DNA of 64,000 nucleotides, taken from Neolewinella aquimaris (GTDB lineage Bacteria; Bacteroidota; Bacteroidia; Chitinophagales; Saprospiraceae). The stretch is from NCBI RefSeq assembly GCF_014197245.1, contig NZ_JACIFF010000001.1, forward strand, positions 930,001-994,000, given 5' to 3'. The translations under genes were made by a program, and so were the position numbers. Positions 45,919-54,943 of the stretch are shown one piece after another; position 1 is the first letter of the stretch; every line of letters begins with the position of its first letter. The notes beneath the pieces were generated by a model. It made no database searches, was not told the DNA's origin, and saw nothing but the letters and a program-made list of their open reading frames with translations.

Positions 45919-47307
45919 CTACTCCCGTCGGTTACGGTAGGCGAAAGGAAGGAGATAAAGGAAAAAGCAAGCGAGCAGACTGACGACGGTTAGGCCCAGT
46001 AAATCGGCATAAGCCCCTTGTCCGATCCACAGCGACTCAGGCCACCAACCGAGCACGTAACTGGTACCGAAGCACAGCCCGCCGAATACGGAAGCATAAA
46101 AACTACCCTTCGGAACCGGCAGCCACCACAGGCAGAAAACCGGAGCGAGCCCGACAACCATTGCTCCCGAAATCGTCGTGGCCGAAAGAATGGTGGGGTT
46201 GAGAAACACCGGTAGCGTTCCCAGGAGAGTTATGGCTACCATTGCGTACCGGCCGTGGGTGGGTGTGGCGTGAGCTCCCGCCGCTCCCAGATCGACCACC
46301 GCAAGCTTGGAAAAACTGGCGAAGGTGCTGTCAAGGGTGCTTGCCGCCGAGGTAATCATGATGAAGTTCATCACCAGCAGGATCGGCCCACCCAGGATTC
46401 GGGCCACCTCGACCGGAGCCTGACCTTCCACCCCCAATAACTTCCCGTACACTCCCACCAGACTAAACAGCACGATGCAGAGTGCGCCGATCGGAACCGC
46501 CCAGAGAAAGGCCTTCAACGTTGTTTTGGGACCGGCGATAAATCCCCGGTCCGTCAGCACCGGATCGTGAAACGGATAACTCAGGCTCTGAAGGACGGCC
46601 ACCAGCAGGAGGTTCACCCCCCCGGAAAATAAAGTATGATCGGTTACATCCGGTGGTGCGCTACCGGCATTTAGCAGGGGCGTCAGTTGGTAGTCGAGCC
46701 GCGGCAAAATTGCGCCGAGGATCACGGTCAACAATACGCCGAACAGCACCATCTGAATGACGTCGGTAAGTATGGAGGAGGACATCCCACCCCGCAGGCT
46801 ATACGCCAGGGTGAGAAGTGTAAAGACCAGGATCGACCAGTAATACGGGGCACTCCCAATCTCACCGAAGTAGCTGCCGATGACCATGGTATTCGACCAC
46901 ACCTCATTGAACAAGCGAAAGCAAATGAGCAAGGAAAACACAAGCACTGCTCCCCTGCCGAAACGAGTCCGGAGAAAATCGTGGATGCTCCGGTACCCGC
47001 CTCGCGTCCGCATAAAGTATATGACGATCCCGGCGACGGCGAAGCTTAGGTAATAGCCGGCGTAGGCGATTCCCCCGATCAGACCGAAGGATAAGCCCAG
47101 GTTGGCGGCGTTGGTAATTGACTTCGCGAAGAGCCACGAGATGACCAGACTACTCGTCAGGGCCAGGGCACCCGGTGTACGGTCCCGACGGGCCCCCTTA
47201 AAAAATGCGGCCGGGGTACGCGCTGTCGGTGAAACCAGCAACAGAACGATGCTGGATCCGATAACCAGTACCCATTGCAGTACACCGTAATCGAAGAAAC
47301 CCTCCAT
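45919..47307 (-). CDS. Sodium:solute symporter (SSS family)
   Basis: 462 residues from ATG 47307, which shares its A with the TAA stop of susD (TAATG overlap); an upstream GTG at 47325 is less likely. About twelve hydrophobic segments. Features of the SSS/LeuT fold: SSLVISWLFAKSITNAANLG, YLSFAVAGIVIYFMRTRGGY, SIHDFLRTRFGRGAVLVFSL, LAYSLRGGMSSSILTDVIQM and FIMITSAASTLDSTFASFSK (Na+-site serine-rich helix). It should import a solute delivered to the periplasm by the co-translated SusC/SusD pair. Substrate unknown; its company suggests an arsenic- or sugar-linked compound (inference). Confidence 0.9.
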   Translation of the reverse strand: MEGFFDYGVLQWVLVIGSSIVLLLVSPTARTPAAFFKGARRDRTPGALALTSSLVISWLFAKSITNAANLGLSFGLIGGIAYAGYYLSFAVAGIVIYFMRTRGGYRSIHDFLRTRFGRGAVLVFSLLICFRLFNEVWSNTMVIGSYFGEIGSAPYYWSILVFTLLTLAYSLRGGMSSSILTDVIQMVLFGVLLTVILGAILPRLDYQLTPLLNAGSAPPDVTDHTLFSGGVNLLLVAVLQSLSYPFHDPVLTDRGFIAGPKTTLKAFLWAVPIGALCIVLFSLVGVYGKLLGVEGQAPVEVARILGGPILLVMNFIMITSAASTLDSTFASFSKLAVVDLGAAGAHATPTHGRYAMVAITLLGTLPVFLNPTILSATTISGAMVVGLAPVFCLWWLPVPKGSFYASVFGGLCFGTSYVLGWWPESLWIGQGAYADLLGLTVVSLLACFFLYLLPFAYRNRRE

Positions 47308-48734
47308 TAATTTAAGTCCCACCAAACGGGAACATTAACGGAGTTGCCGTCGGTCTCGGCGGCGGCTCGGCGGTAATTTTCTACATTTAGTGCCTGTTCG
47401 TCTGCCGGATAGGGAAAACGGATCGGGTACAGCCCTCCGTTCAAGCTCGCAGCCACGGGCATCAGTGCCGGATAGCCCGTACGGCGCCACTCGATCCATC
47501 CTTCGTATCCATTGCCAATACTGGCGATCCACTTTTGGGTGATGATCTGACGCAGGGCTTGATCCCGATCCCAGGCTACGGCCCCGGTAGAAAGGTAAGC
47601 ATCGGGCAGATCGGTCATCCAGTACGCGAAGGCCTCACGTACGCCGAGCCTATACAGCGATTCCGCATCGGCGTCGATCAGTCCCCTCAGCGCTGCCTCG
47701 GCGAGTAACAAATGCGTCTCCCACGAAGTCAGGTAGTTGAATTTCAGGTCCTGGGTGTTTTCCCGCCAGACGGTGCCCGGGCGCGCGTAACTGTCGGGTA
47801 CGATCGGGCTCGAAGCGTCGATGCCGTTGATTATACCGACAAAGTCTCCGGTCGTTGCAGCCGGCCGGTAAAGCACGGCAACGCGAGGATCGTCGAGTCC
47901 GGAAAATATGTCTTGTGCGGTTTCGGACATCAGAAAAACATTAAAAATGCCGATTCGGGCCGTTGCGAAGGCGAAGCTATTGGGCGGTCCGGCCGAAAAG
48001 TTGAAGGTCGCATCGTACGCTTCCCGATCGATGTAATTCCCCTCGGCGTAAATGTCGCTTAGCTCATCGGTTACATCCCGGCGGGCGGAGATCCTGATCA
48101 GGGCCTTGATGCGCAGACTGTTGGCAAAGCGCGTCCAATCCTCCAAATTACCGTTGTATAGTATGTCTCCGGTCAGGGGGATGGCTCCACGGTATTCCCG
48201 CATGCGTTGCACGGAGGTGCGTAGGTTATCGAGGATTCCCCCCGCTGCCAGATAGATATCCTCCTGGCGATCGTAGGCCGGCGTGACGATCCCGTCGGTT
48301 CGCCCACGTACGGCCTCGAAGTATGGGACATCCCCAAAAATATCGGTCAGGTTCATTGCCAGGTACGCCTTCATCACCAGGGCGGGACCTTCGTATACCG
48401 CGGCGGCGGGATTACTTCGGCTCTGCTGCAGGATCGTCTCATTGTCGCGCAGGGCGGTATAGAGAATGTCCCAGGGATTCCCCCCCTCCTGGGGGCTGCC
48501 GAGGGCGTGACGATCGAGGAGGTTGAAATCAATCATGGCAAAGTGCTGGCTGAGCAGGTTTCCGGCGACGAAGCCCTCGTAACTCATCGCATCGCCGTAG
48601 CCGTAGAGCACCTGCCGGAGCAGCAATTCGTTCTGCACACTGGAGGGTGCATTTTCATTCGTATTGATCTCTTCAAAATCCTGGGTACAGGACTGGAGAA
48701 CCAAAAACACCAGGAGGCACGGTACGTATTTCAT
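47307..48734 (-). CDS. susD: SusD/RagB-type surface lipoprotein
   Basis: 475 residues. MKYVPCLLVFLVLQSC is a lipoprotein signal (lipobox LQSC). TQDFEEINTNENAPSSV is the standard opening of the SusD-like_2 subgroup, followed by helical TPR-like stretches (ALVMKAYLAMNLTDIFGDVP, YNGNLEDWTRFANSLRIKAL) and IITQKWIASIGNGYEGWIEW and TGYPALMPVA near the end. It is the binding lid for the SusC channel encoded 13 bases upstream. Symbol used in the family sense; this is not a starch system. Coupled to the symporter gene by TAATG. Confidence 0.92.
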   Translation of the reverse strand: MKYVPCLLVFLVLQSCTQDFEEINTNENAPSSVQNELLLRQVLYGYGDAMSYEGFVAGNLLSQHFAMIDFNLLDRHALGSPQEGGNPWDILYTALRDNETILQQSRSNPAAAVYEGPALVMKAYLAMNLTDIFGDVPYFEAVRGRTDGIVTPAYDRQEDIYLAAGGILDNLRTSVQRMREYRGAIPLTGDILYNGNLEDWTRFANSLRIKALIRISARRDVTDELSDIYAEGNYIDREAYDATFNFSAGPPNSFAFATARIGIFNVFLMSETAQDIFSGLDDPRVAVLYRPAATTGDFVGIINGIDASSPIVPDSYARPGTVWRENTQDLKFNYLTSWETHLLLAEAALRGLIDADAESLYRLGVREAFAYWMTDLPDAYLSTGAVAWDRDQALRQIITQKWIASIGNGYEGWIEWRRTGYPALMPVAASLNGGLYPIRFPYPADEQALNVENYRRAAAETDGNSVNVPVWWDLN

Positions 48735-48747
48735 TTGTCAGCGGGCG

Positions 48748-51700
48748 TTAAAAAGTAAGTCCGAGGCTGAGTCCGAAGCTTCTGGCACTGGGGTAGGTCA
48801 TATCCTCGACGCCGAAAACGATGCTCTGCCCCTGAATGGCGAACTGCTCCGGATCGAAGTGGGGAATCTGCGACCAGGCGTAGAGGTTGCGGCCGATCAG
48901 GCTGACCGTCGCACTCTCCAGTCCCCGCAGGAAGGTATCGGCGAGTTGACCCCGATCGAGCCGGTAAGTAATGCTCGCCTCCCTGAGTTTCAGGTAGCTG
49001 GCAGCGTAGACGTTATTCTCCTCGTGGTTGCGGTCGTAGTAGCTGCGGTAATAGCGCTCAGCGTCGATCGGGGTATCGTTGGGTACGTAAATCGGTTCCT
49101 GGTCGGTACCGGTGTTCTGCACGCCCGGAATGATGATTCCGCTAGCGGGGCGATCGGCGGTTTCCTCGAGTTGACCCGCCACGCCGGCCAGACTCAGCGA
49201 GCGGCTCACCAACTCCCCGCCCTGCCGCCAGTCCAGGAGCAGACCGAGTTCGACGTTGCCGAACCGAACGTTATTCTGCGCTCCGAGGATAAAGTCCGGG
49301 TTGGCGTTCCCGATCTTCCGCAGGGTATTGTCGGCGACGAGCGCGCCGTCGCTGTCCAGAATGAACTGCCCCCCCTCGGTTTTTCGGTAGCCGGTTCCCC
49401 AGATGTCTCCGATTTCTCCCCCCGGCTCGACGATGAAGTACACCGTTTGGTTGACGGAGTTGTATACCCGACTGTAGGAAAGGGTGAATCGATCGGTACC
49501 GGCCGGCAATTCATCCACTACTGCCCTACTGGTGCTAAAATTAAAGCGGCTGGTCCAGCGAAACTTACCCGTGGCAATCGGAACGGTGGTGAGGATGGCC
49601 TCGATCCCACGGGAGCTGACCGTCCCCCCGTTAACGATCTGCTGGCGGTAACCGGAAGACTGGGCAATGGGCAAGCTCAAAATCTGATTTTTTGTCCGCT
49701 GGGTGAAGTAAGTGAAGTCCAATCCCAGGCGATAGTCGAATAGGCGAATGTCGGCGCCAATCTCGCTGGAGGTAGCCTGCTCGGGCATCAGGTTCGGCTG
49801 GGCTAAGACGGCTTGCTCACTGAAGGTTGGTTGGCCGTCGAAGGGCCGCTGGGCCACGAAGGTCGAACTCGTTCGGTAAGGATCGGTGTCGTTGCCGACC
49901 TGCGCCACATTTGCCCGCAGCTGGAGGTAGTCGATGACCCCGGGCAGCGAGAAGGCCCTGCTGGCCAGAAAGCTTAGACTGGCCGAAGGATAAAAGAACG
50001 CGGTCCGGTCGGCACTGGTGGGGGTCGCGAGTGCACTGGACCAGTCGTTGCGTCCCGTAATGTCCAGAAAAAGGTACTCGCGAAAGCCAAGCCTGGCCAA
50101 GCCGTAGACACTGTTGATCCGCTTCTCCGCCGTCTGATCGGAGATGACGACCGGGCTGGCCGCATTGCTGAGGCGAAAGACGCCGGGCTGGGCCAGGGTG
50201 AGCGCATTACTCTGGGTATTCCGGGCCTCCTGCTGCAGCCGATTGGCACCACCCAGCAGGTCCAGGGTAAAATCTCCGAAGCCCGTTGCGTAGTCCAGCA
50301 AAATATCGGTGTTGACCTCCCGAAAAAAGACGTCGTTTTCTGCATACCCGCCCTGGGGAAAACGATTGGAACTGAAGTTGCGACGGAACTGACGCTGCTC
50401 GTTGCTGTAGTCCATCCCCGAACGTACACTCACCTTCAGGTTTTCGAGGATCTCGTAACTGGCTGACATAAACCCGAAGAGGCGGTCCCGACCAAAGCTG
50501 TTCCGGTTCTCCCGTAGGGTGAAGTAGGGGTTGTCAAAAAAGGTATAATTGTAGCTAAACTGCCGGATGCCCTCCAGCCCCGGTTGCCAATAGTCCTTCA
50601 ACACCTCGGTATCCGTCTGCCGACCGAGCCAGGCGGTCAAACCGTAGTTTACGTTCTCGGAGCCATACCCCCCGGCCGGCCGATTGTCGGAGCCGGAGTT
50701 GATGTAGTTGATCCCGGCATCGATGCGTAAGCGATCGGCGGGACGGAAGCCAAAGCGGCCGGACAGTGTTTTTCGTTCGAGGTTGACACCGGGTATGTAG
50801 CTGTTGCTGCGCAGATCGGTGGCCGACAGTCGGAAATCGCCGTAATCTCCGCCGCCGCTAATGGAAATGCTGTTGATGGCCGTCGTGCCGGTCCCGTAAA
50901 CGTTCTTCACGTTATCGGGGCGACTGATGAAGGGCGTAGCCGGAATCGCCTGCCCACCGTGTACCGCCACGTCGCCGCCACGAACTACCCTCCCGTCCGG
51001 CAGGGTTACCGGGCTGTCGAACTGTGGGATGTTGATGCCGGCATCGAGGCGTGGCCCGTAGCTGTACGTAATGTTGTCCGAAATCCCGCCACCGAGGCCA
51101 TCGACGAAGGCAAACGCGCCACCCTGCCCCTGCCCGTACAGGTTCTGGTAGCGGGGCAGCTGAAAGGGGGTTTCGGCCGTCAGGCTGCTGTTGAAGCTGA
51201 TGCCCAGGCCCGGCTGTCTTCCGCCGCGCTTGGTGGTAATCACAATCACGCCGTTCGCAGCACGGGCGCCGTAGAGAGCCGCCGCCGAGGCACCCTTGAG
51301 CACGCTGACCGAGGCGACGTCGGCCGGATTGACCTCCATGGCACCGTTTCCGAAGTCAACCTCCTGGAAGCCCGCCGCCGCCTCGTCGGTCCGGTTGATG
51401 ATGGTGTTGTTGTTGATGGGCACGCCGTCGATGACGAAGAGGGGATTGTTGTTGGTAAAGCTGGTCTCTCCCCTGATGACGATCTGGCTCGTCGAGCCCA
51501 CCCCGGTAGCACCGGCGGTGACCCGCAGACCGGCAATCTGCCCGCTGAGGTTGTCCAGAAAGTTGACGGCCTGTACGTCGGTCAGCGCTTCCGTTTCCAG
51601 TTGTTGGACCGAATACCCCAGCTCGCTGTTCTTGCGCCGAAGCCCCAGCGCGGTAACGACGACCTCGGAAAGGTTGAGGCCTTCGGTAAGCTCGATGAGA

Positions 51701-51978
51701 ACCGTCGTTGCACCTGCGTCCCCGCCTAATCTGTAGGTTTGAGTTTCGTAGCCTAAGTAGCTCACGATGAGGTCTCCGGGCAGTTCGTCCACTACCAGAG
51801 TAAACATCCCCGTTGCGTCCGTCACCGTTCCGTTTTTGGGATTATCCCCTTCGTACACGGTGGCACCGATCAGCGCTTCCCCGCCGGATGTGACGGTGCC
51901 GGTAACCGGGATTTGTCCGGACAGATAAAGGGTAAAAAGCAGACCACACAGCGTGGCCCACGCGCGAGAGCGTGACAT
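48748..51978 (-). CDS. susC: SusC/RagA-type TonB-linked outer-membrane channel
   Basis: 1076 residues. Signal peptide MSRSRAWATLCGLLFTLYLS. Carboxypeptidase-regulatory domain (IPVTGTVTSGGEALIGATVY, DLIVSYLGYETQTYRLGGDA). TonB-proximal segment LSEVVVTALGLRRKNSELGY. Plug with VQAVNFLDNLSGQIAGLRVT, TSQIVIRGETSFTNNNPLFV, IDGVPINNNTIINRTDEAAA, SVLKGASAAALYGARAANGV and IVITTKRG. The barrel ends in SARSFGLSLGLTF. Imports the ligand presented by SusD. First gene of a five-gene operon down to arsS. Codons for GGDAGAT hold copy 8 of the 20-bp element. Confidence 0.95.
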   Translation of the reverse strand: MSRSRAWATLCGLLFTLYLSGQIPVTGTVTSGGEALIGATVYEGDNPKNGTVTDATGMFTLVVDELPGDLIVSYLGYETQTYRLGGDAGATTVLIELTEGLNLSEVVVTALGLRRKNSELGYSVQQLETEALTDVQAVNFLDNLSGQIAGLRVTAGATGVGSTSQIVIRGETSFTNNNPLFVIDGVPINNNTIINRTDEAAAGFQEVDFGNGAMEVNPADVASVSVLKGASAAALYGARAANGVIVITTKRGGRQPGLGISFNSSLTAETPFQLPRYQNLYGQGQGGAFAFVDGLGGGISDNITYSYGPRLDAGINIPQFDSPVTLPDGRVVRGGDVAVHGGQAIPATPFISRPDNVKNVYGTGTTAINSISISGGGDYGDFRLSATDLRSNSYIPGVNLERKTLSGRFGFRPADRLRIDAGINYINSGSDNRPAGGYGSENVNYGLTAWLGRQTDTEVLKDYWQPGLEGIRQFSYNYTFFDNPYFTLRENRNSFGRDRLFGFMSASYEILENLKVSVRSGMDYSNEQRQFRRNFSSNRFPQGGYAENDVFFREVNTDILLDYATGFGDFTLDLLGGANRLQQEARNTQSNALTLAQPGVFRLSNAASPVVISDQTAEKRINSVYGLARLGFREYLFLDITGRNDWSSALATPTSADRTAFFYPSASLSFLASRAFSLPGVIDYLQLRANVAQVGNDTDPYRTSSTFVAQRPFDGQPTFSEQAVLAQPNLMPEQATSSEIGADIRLFDYRLGLDFTYFTQRTKNQILSLPIAQSSGYRQQIVNGGTVSSRGIEAILTTVPIATGKFRWTSRFNFSTSRAVVDELPAGTDRFTLSYSRVYNSVNQTVYFIVEPGGEIGDIWGTGYRKTEGGQFILDSDGALVADNTLRKIGNANPDFILGAQNNVRFGNVELGLLLDWRQGGELVSRSLSLAGVAGQLEETADRPASGIIIPGVQNTGTDQEPIYVPNDTPIDAERYYRSYYDRNHEENNVYAASYLKLREASITYRLDRGQLADTFLRGLESATVSLIGRNLYAWSQIPHFDPEQFAIQGQSIVFGVEDMTYPSARSFGLSLGLTF
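51708..51727 (-). repeat. Dispersed 20-bp element, copy 8
   Basis: On the minus strand AGGCGGGGACGCAGGTGCAA, one mismatch (position 1). It is read as GGDAGA in SusC, the same frame as in FecR. Confidence 0.6.
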
Positions 51979-52105
51979 ACGGCAAAGATTGAGAAGCTAC
52001 TAAACGGAAGGACGGCAGTAGTCAAGGGCACGGTGCAAAGGTCTGGACTGGAACGACGTTGCCGGTATCCTTTCACCACTTACGCCCGATCGCGACACAT
52101 TGGAT

Positions 52106-53602
52106 TTAGTGCAGCAACCGCGTAAGCGCCGATTCCCACCGTTCGTAAGCTATCCGCAGGGATTCCGTATTCTTAACCTCCGGGGTGATGGTCTGTTCGA
52201 TCTCCTGGCGACCAACGGCGCTCGCCAGATCGGGGGAATGTCCGGCCGCTACCCCGGCTGCCAGCGCGGCCCCCACCGCACCGTTGGTGTTGTGCACCTC
52301 AATGGTCGCGCCGGTAAGGGTAGAAATAGTGCTGGCAAATAGGCGGCTTTGAAACATATTGTCGTTGCCAACCCGGATCTTGGACAGCTCCACCCCGAGC
52401 TCCTTCATGATGCGCATTCCGTAAACGAAGGCGAAGGCCACTCCCTCGATTCCGGCACGCACAAGGTGAGCGCGGGTGTGCCGGTTGAAGTCGAGTCCGA
52501 GTAGTTGGGCGCCGAGATCGCGGTTGCCCAACATGCGTTCCGGACCGTTGCCGAAGGGTAGAAAATGGAGTCCGTCGCTGCCGACCGGCACACTGGCCGC
52601 CATGCGCTCCATATCTCCGTAGCCCGTATGCTCGTCGCACACCTGCTGGCGTATCCACCGGTGGGCGATGCCGGTCCCGTTGATGCACAGTAAAATGCCG
52701 ATGCGCGTCTGGTCCTCGGTGTGGTTGACGTGGGCGAAGCTATTCACCCGTTGGCCGGGATCGTAGGAAAGTCGGTCGGTTACTCCGTACACTACGCCAC
52801 TCGTACCTCCCGTTGCAGCCACTTCGCCAGGGTGAATCACGTTAAGGCTCATGGCGTTATTCGGTTGGTCGCCGGCGCGGTAGCCGATGATGGTGCCTTC
52901 GGCCAGACCGGTTTCCGCCGCCGCTTGCTTGCTTACCTTTCCCTGTAGGCCCAGGGCGGGGACGCGGGTGCAAAGTTTATTGGCATCCAACCCCATGCCA
53001 TCGAGTACGATATCGGCGGCGTGGTTTTCCTTAAAGTCCCACAGTACGCCCTCGCTAAGACCGGTCACCGTGGTGGTGGGCTCACCGCTCAACCGCAGGG
53101 CAATGTAGTCGCCGGGCAGCATGGCGTGGGCCGAACGGCTGTAGTTGTCCGGTTCGTGCTCCGCCACCCACTTTAGCTTGGCAGCGGTAAAATTGCCGGG
53201 GCTATTGAGGCAGTGCGACAGGCACCGCTCTTCCCCAATTTTGCCAAAGGCACGGTCTCCGGTTTCCACCGCCCGTCCGTCGCACCAGATGATGGCGGGG
53301 CGCACGACCCGGTGATCCTTGTCGACCAGTACGAGTCCGTGCATCTGGTAGCCAATGCCGACCGCCCCGATGTCTGCGGAACGAATCTCCTCCGCCCCGG
53401 GGGAAGCGAGTAATTGCTGAGTGCATTCGGTCACGTACCGGTACCAGAGTTCGGGGTCCTGCTCCGCCCAGCCCGCCCGGGGAGCGTCCATGCCCATTTC
53501 TTCCTGGGGTGCCTGCACCCGGGCGACCACCCGTCCGGTACCTACCTCCACGAGGGCTGCTTTGACGGAAGAGGAGCCGATGTCATATCCAATGGTGTAC
53601 AT
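52106..53602 (-). CDS. FGGY-family carbohydrate kinase (xylulokinase-like)
   Basis: 498 residues. N-terminal FGGY domain: MYTIGYDIGSSSVKAALVEV, GAVGIGYQMHGLVLVDKDHR (the QMHG motif of xylulokinases) and RPAIIWCDGRAVETGDRAFG. C-terminal domain: YRAGDQPNNAMSLNVIHPGE, VAATGGTSGVVYGVTDRL, LLCINGTGIAHRWIRQQVCD, and VGNDNMFQSRLFASTISTLT. Likely phosphorylates a ketose or polyol; xylulose is the best guess, but no isomerase gene is adjacent. It lies 127 bases upstream of susC on the same strand, so read-through into the susC operon is possible. Residues CTRVPALG come from copy 9 of the 20-bp element. Confidence 0.87.
   Translation of the reverse strand: MYTIGYDIGSSSVKAALVEVGTGRVVARVQAPQEEMGMDAPRAGWAEQDPELWYRYVTECTQQLLASPGAEEIRSADIGAVGIGYQMHGLVLVDKDHRVVRPAIIWCDGRAVETGDRAFGKIGEERCLSHCLNSPGNFTAAKLKWVAEHEPDNYSRSAHAMLPGDYIALRLSGEPTTTVTGLSEGVLWDFKENHAADIVLDGMGLDANKLCTRVPALGLQGKVSKQAAAETGLAEGTIIGYRAGDQPNNAMSLNVIHPGEVAATGGTSGVVYGVTDRLSYDPGQRVNSFAHVNHTEDQTRIGILLCINGTGIAHRWIRQQVCDEHTGYGDMERMAASVPVGSDGLHFLPFGNGPERMLGNRDLGAQLLGLDFNRHTRAHLVRAGIEGVAFAFVYGMRIMKELGVELSKIRVGNDNMFQSRLFASTISTLTGATIEVHNTNGAVGAALAAGVAAGHSPDLASAVGRQEIEQTITPEVKNTESLRIAYERWESALTRLLH
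52954..52973 (+). repeat. Dispersed 20-bp element, copy 9
   Basis: GGGCGGGGACGCGGGTGCAA, exact match to the consensus. The coding (minus) strand reads CTRVPA inside the mature FGGY kinase, showing the element is not limited to signal peptides. Confidence 0.7.
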
Positions 53603-53722
53603 AGCGGAGGGTAAGTTTTTGTGGGCGATTCGGGCGGCAATGTACGGTACAGAATTTACCTGCCGCCACGCCGAAAACGGCGAACGTGAAGGCCCGTGAC
53701 CCGTTCATCAGTAAACAACGAT

Positions 53723-54616
53723 ATGCCAACCTCACCCTCGCCCATCATCCTGGCCGGCGCTACCGGCGACCTCGGTGGCCGCATCGGCCGCAGCTTGCTG
53801 ACACTGGGGGCACCGGTGCGGGCACTCGTTCGGCCCGGATCGTCCCATCGCCTGCGGGAGTGGGAGACGCGGGGAGCGGAAGTACGGGAGGTAGATTTTG
53901 AAAACCTGGCTGCCCTTACCGAAGCCTGTCGCGGAGGAAGTTGCGTCGTTTCAGCTCTGTCCGGTCTCGAAGCGGTGATCGTGGGCGTACAGTCACGGCT
54001 CCTCGACGCAGCCGTAGCGGCCGGCGTACCCCGCTTTATCCCGTCGGATTTTTCCATCGACTACACCCAGCTCCCCCGGGGGACCAACCGCAACCTGGAC
54101 CTCCGCAAGACCTTTCAGTACCGGCTGGAGGCAGCTCCCGTTCGGGCCACGTCCATCCTGAACGGCATGTTCACCGAACTACTCAATGGGGAGGCCCCCT
54201 TCGTCCTCCGCCGGATCCGCCGTGTGATGTACTGGGGCAGCGCCGACCAACCGCTCGACTTCACGACCAAGGACGATACGGCGATGTTTACCGCGCTGGC
54301 CGTACTGGACAACACAACGCCCCGGTTTTTGCGGATCGCCGGCGATACCCTGACGGCCCAGGGATTAAGGGATGTGGCGACCGAAGTGACCGGTGAGCCC
54401 TACCGTCTGCTCACCGCCGGGGGCACCGGCCTGCTGAGTACGGTAATCGATGTCACCCGCCTGGTAGCACCCAAGCGGGAAGAAATCTACCCGGCCTGGC
54501 AGGGAATGCAGTACATGCGCAACATGTACAGCGGGCGGGGCAAACTGCATGAATTGGATAACGATCGCTACCCGGATATGAAGTGGACCGGTGTACGGGA
54601 GGTACTCTCGCGGTAA
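53723..54616 (+). CDS. NmrA-like NAD(P)-binding reductase family protein
   Basis: 297 residues from ATG 53723; a GTG 27 bases upstream is also in frame. Rossmann opening IILAGATGDLGGRIGRSLLT (GxxGxxG), VRALVRPGSSHRLREWETRG, VVSALSGLEAVIVGVQSRLL and GVPRFIPSDFSIDYTQLPRG. These are NmrA/isoflavone-reductase-like atypical short-chain dehydrogenase features without a clear YxxxK. Substrate unknown. Single gene, divergent from the FGGY kinase across a 120-base region that holds a small CGCCG/CGGCG hairpin (53669-53682). Confidence 0.85.
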   Translation: MPTSPSPIILAGATGDLGGRIGRSLLTLGAPVRALVRPGSSHRLREWETRGAEVREVDFENLAALTEACRGGSCVVSALSGLEAVIVGVQSRLLDAAVAAGVPRFIPSDFSIDYTQLPRGTNRNLDLRKTFQYRLEAAPVRATSILNGMFTELLNGEAPFVLRRIRRVMYWGSADQPLDFTTKDDTAMFTALAVLDNTTPRFLRIAGDTLTAQGLRDVATEVTGEPYRLLTAGGTGLLSTVIDVTRLVAPKREEIYPAWQGMQYMRNMYSGRGKLHELDNDRYPDMKWTGVREVLSR

Positions 54617-54622
54617 CCGCCG

Positions 54623-54943
54623 TCAGTTTTCCATGATTTTCAGGAAATCCTCGAGTTCGGACAGGTGGCGCTCGAAGGCAGCGCGTCCGTCGGGGGTGGC
54701 CCGGTAACTCGTGCGGGGTTTGTCCCCGACAAAGCGTTTCTCGACTTCGATCTGCCCGGCCTTCGTAAGGGCTTTAATGTGTCCGGCCAGGCTGCCGTCG
54801 GTCAGTTTGAGGGCATCGCGCAGGGTTACGAAATCAACCCAGTCGTTTACGATGAGGATGCCCATCAATCCCAGTCGCATGCGGTGACCGTATAGTTTGC
54901 TCAGCCCCGCCACACTCGCCTTCACTTCCTCCACTTTCTTCAT
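54623..54943 (-). CDS. Winged-helix transcriptional regulator (HTH_34-like)
   Basis: 106 residues. GHRMRLGLMGILIVNDWVDF, VTLRDALKLTDGSLAGHIKA (recognition helix region), LTKAGQIEVEKRFVGDKPRT and SYRATPDGRAAFERHLSELE (wing and dimer helix). This is the short ArsR/MarR-like family of Bacteroidota that is normally encoded with a membrane protein. The start overlaps the stop of the membrane-protein gene by 4 bases. It may regulate its own operon. Confidence 0.88.
   Translation of the reverse strand: MKKVEEVKASVAGLSKLYGHRMRLGLMGILIVNDWVDFVTLRDALKLTDGSLAGHIKALTKAGQIEVEKRFVGDKPRTSYRATPDGRAAFERHLSELEDFLKIMEN

Noticed and set aside
48664-49743. 359-residue plus-strand ORF
   Set aside because: Antisense to the end of susC and start of susD, no protein features.
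53669-53682. Small hairpin CGCCG-AAAA-CGGCG as terminator
   Set aside because: It lies between divergent genes, has a 5-bp stem and no T-tract.
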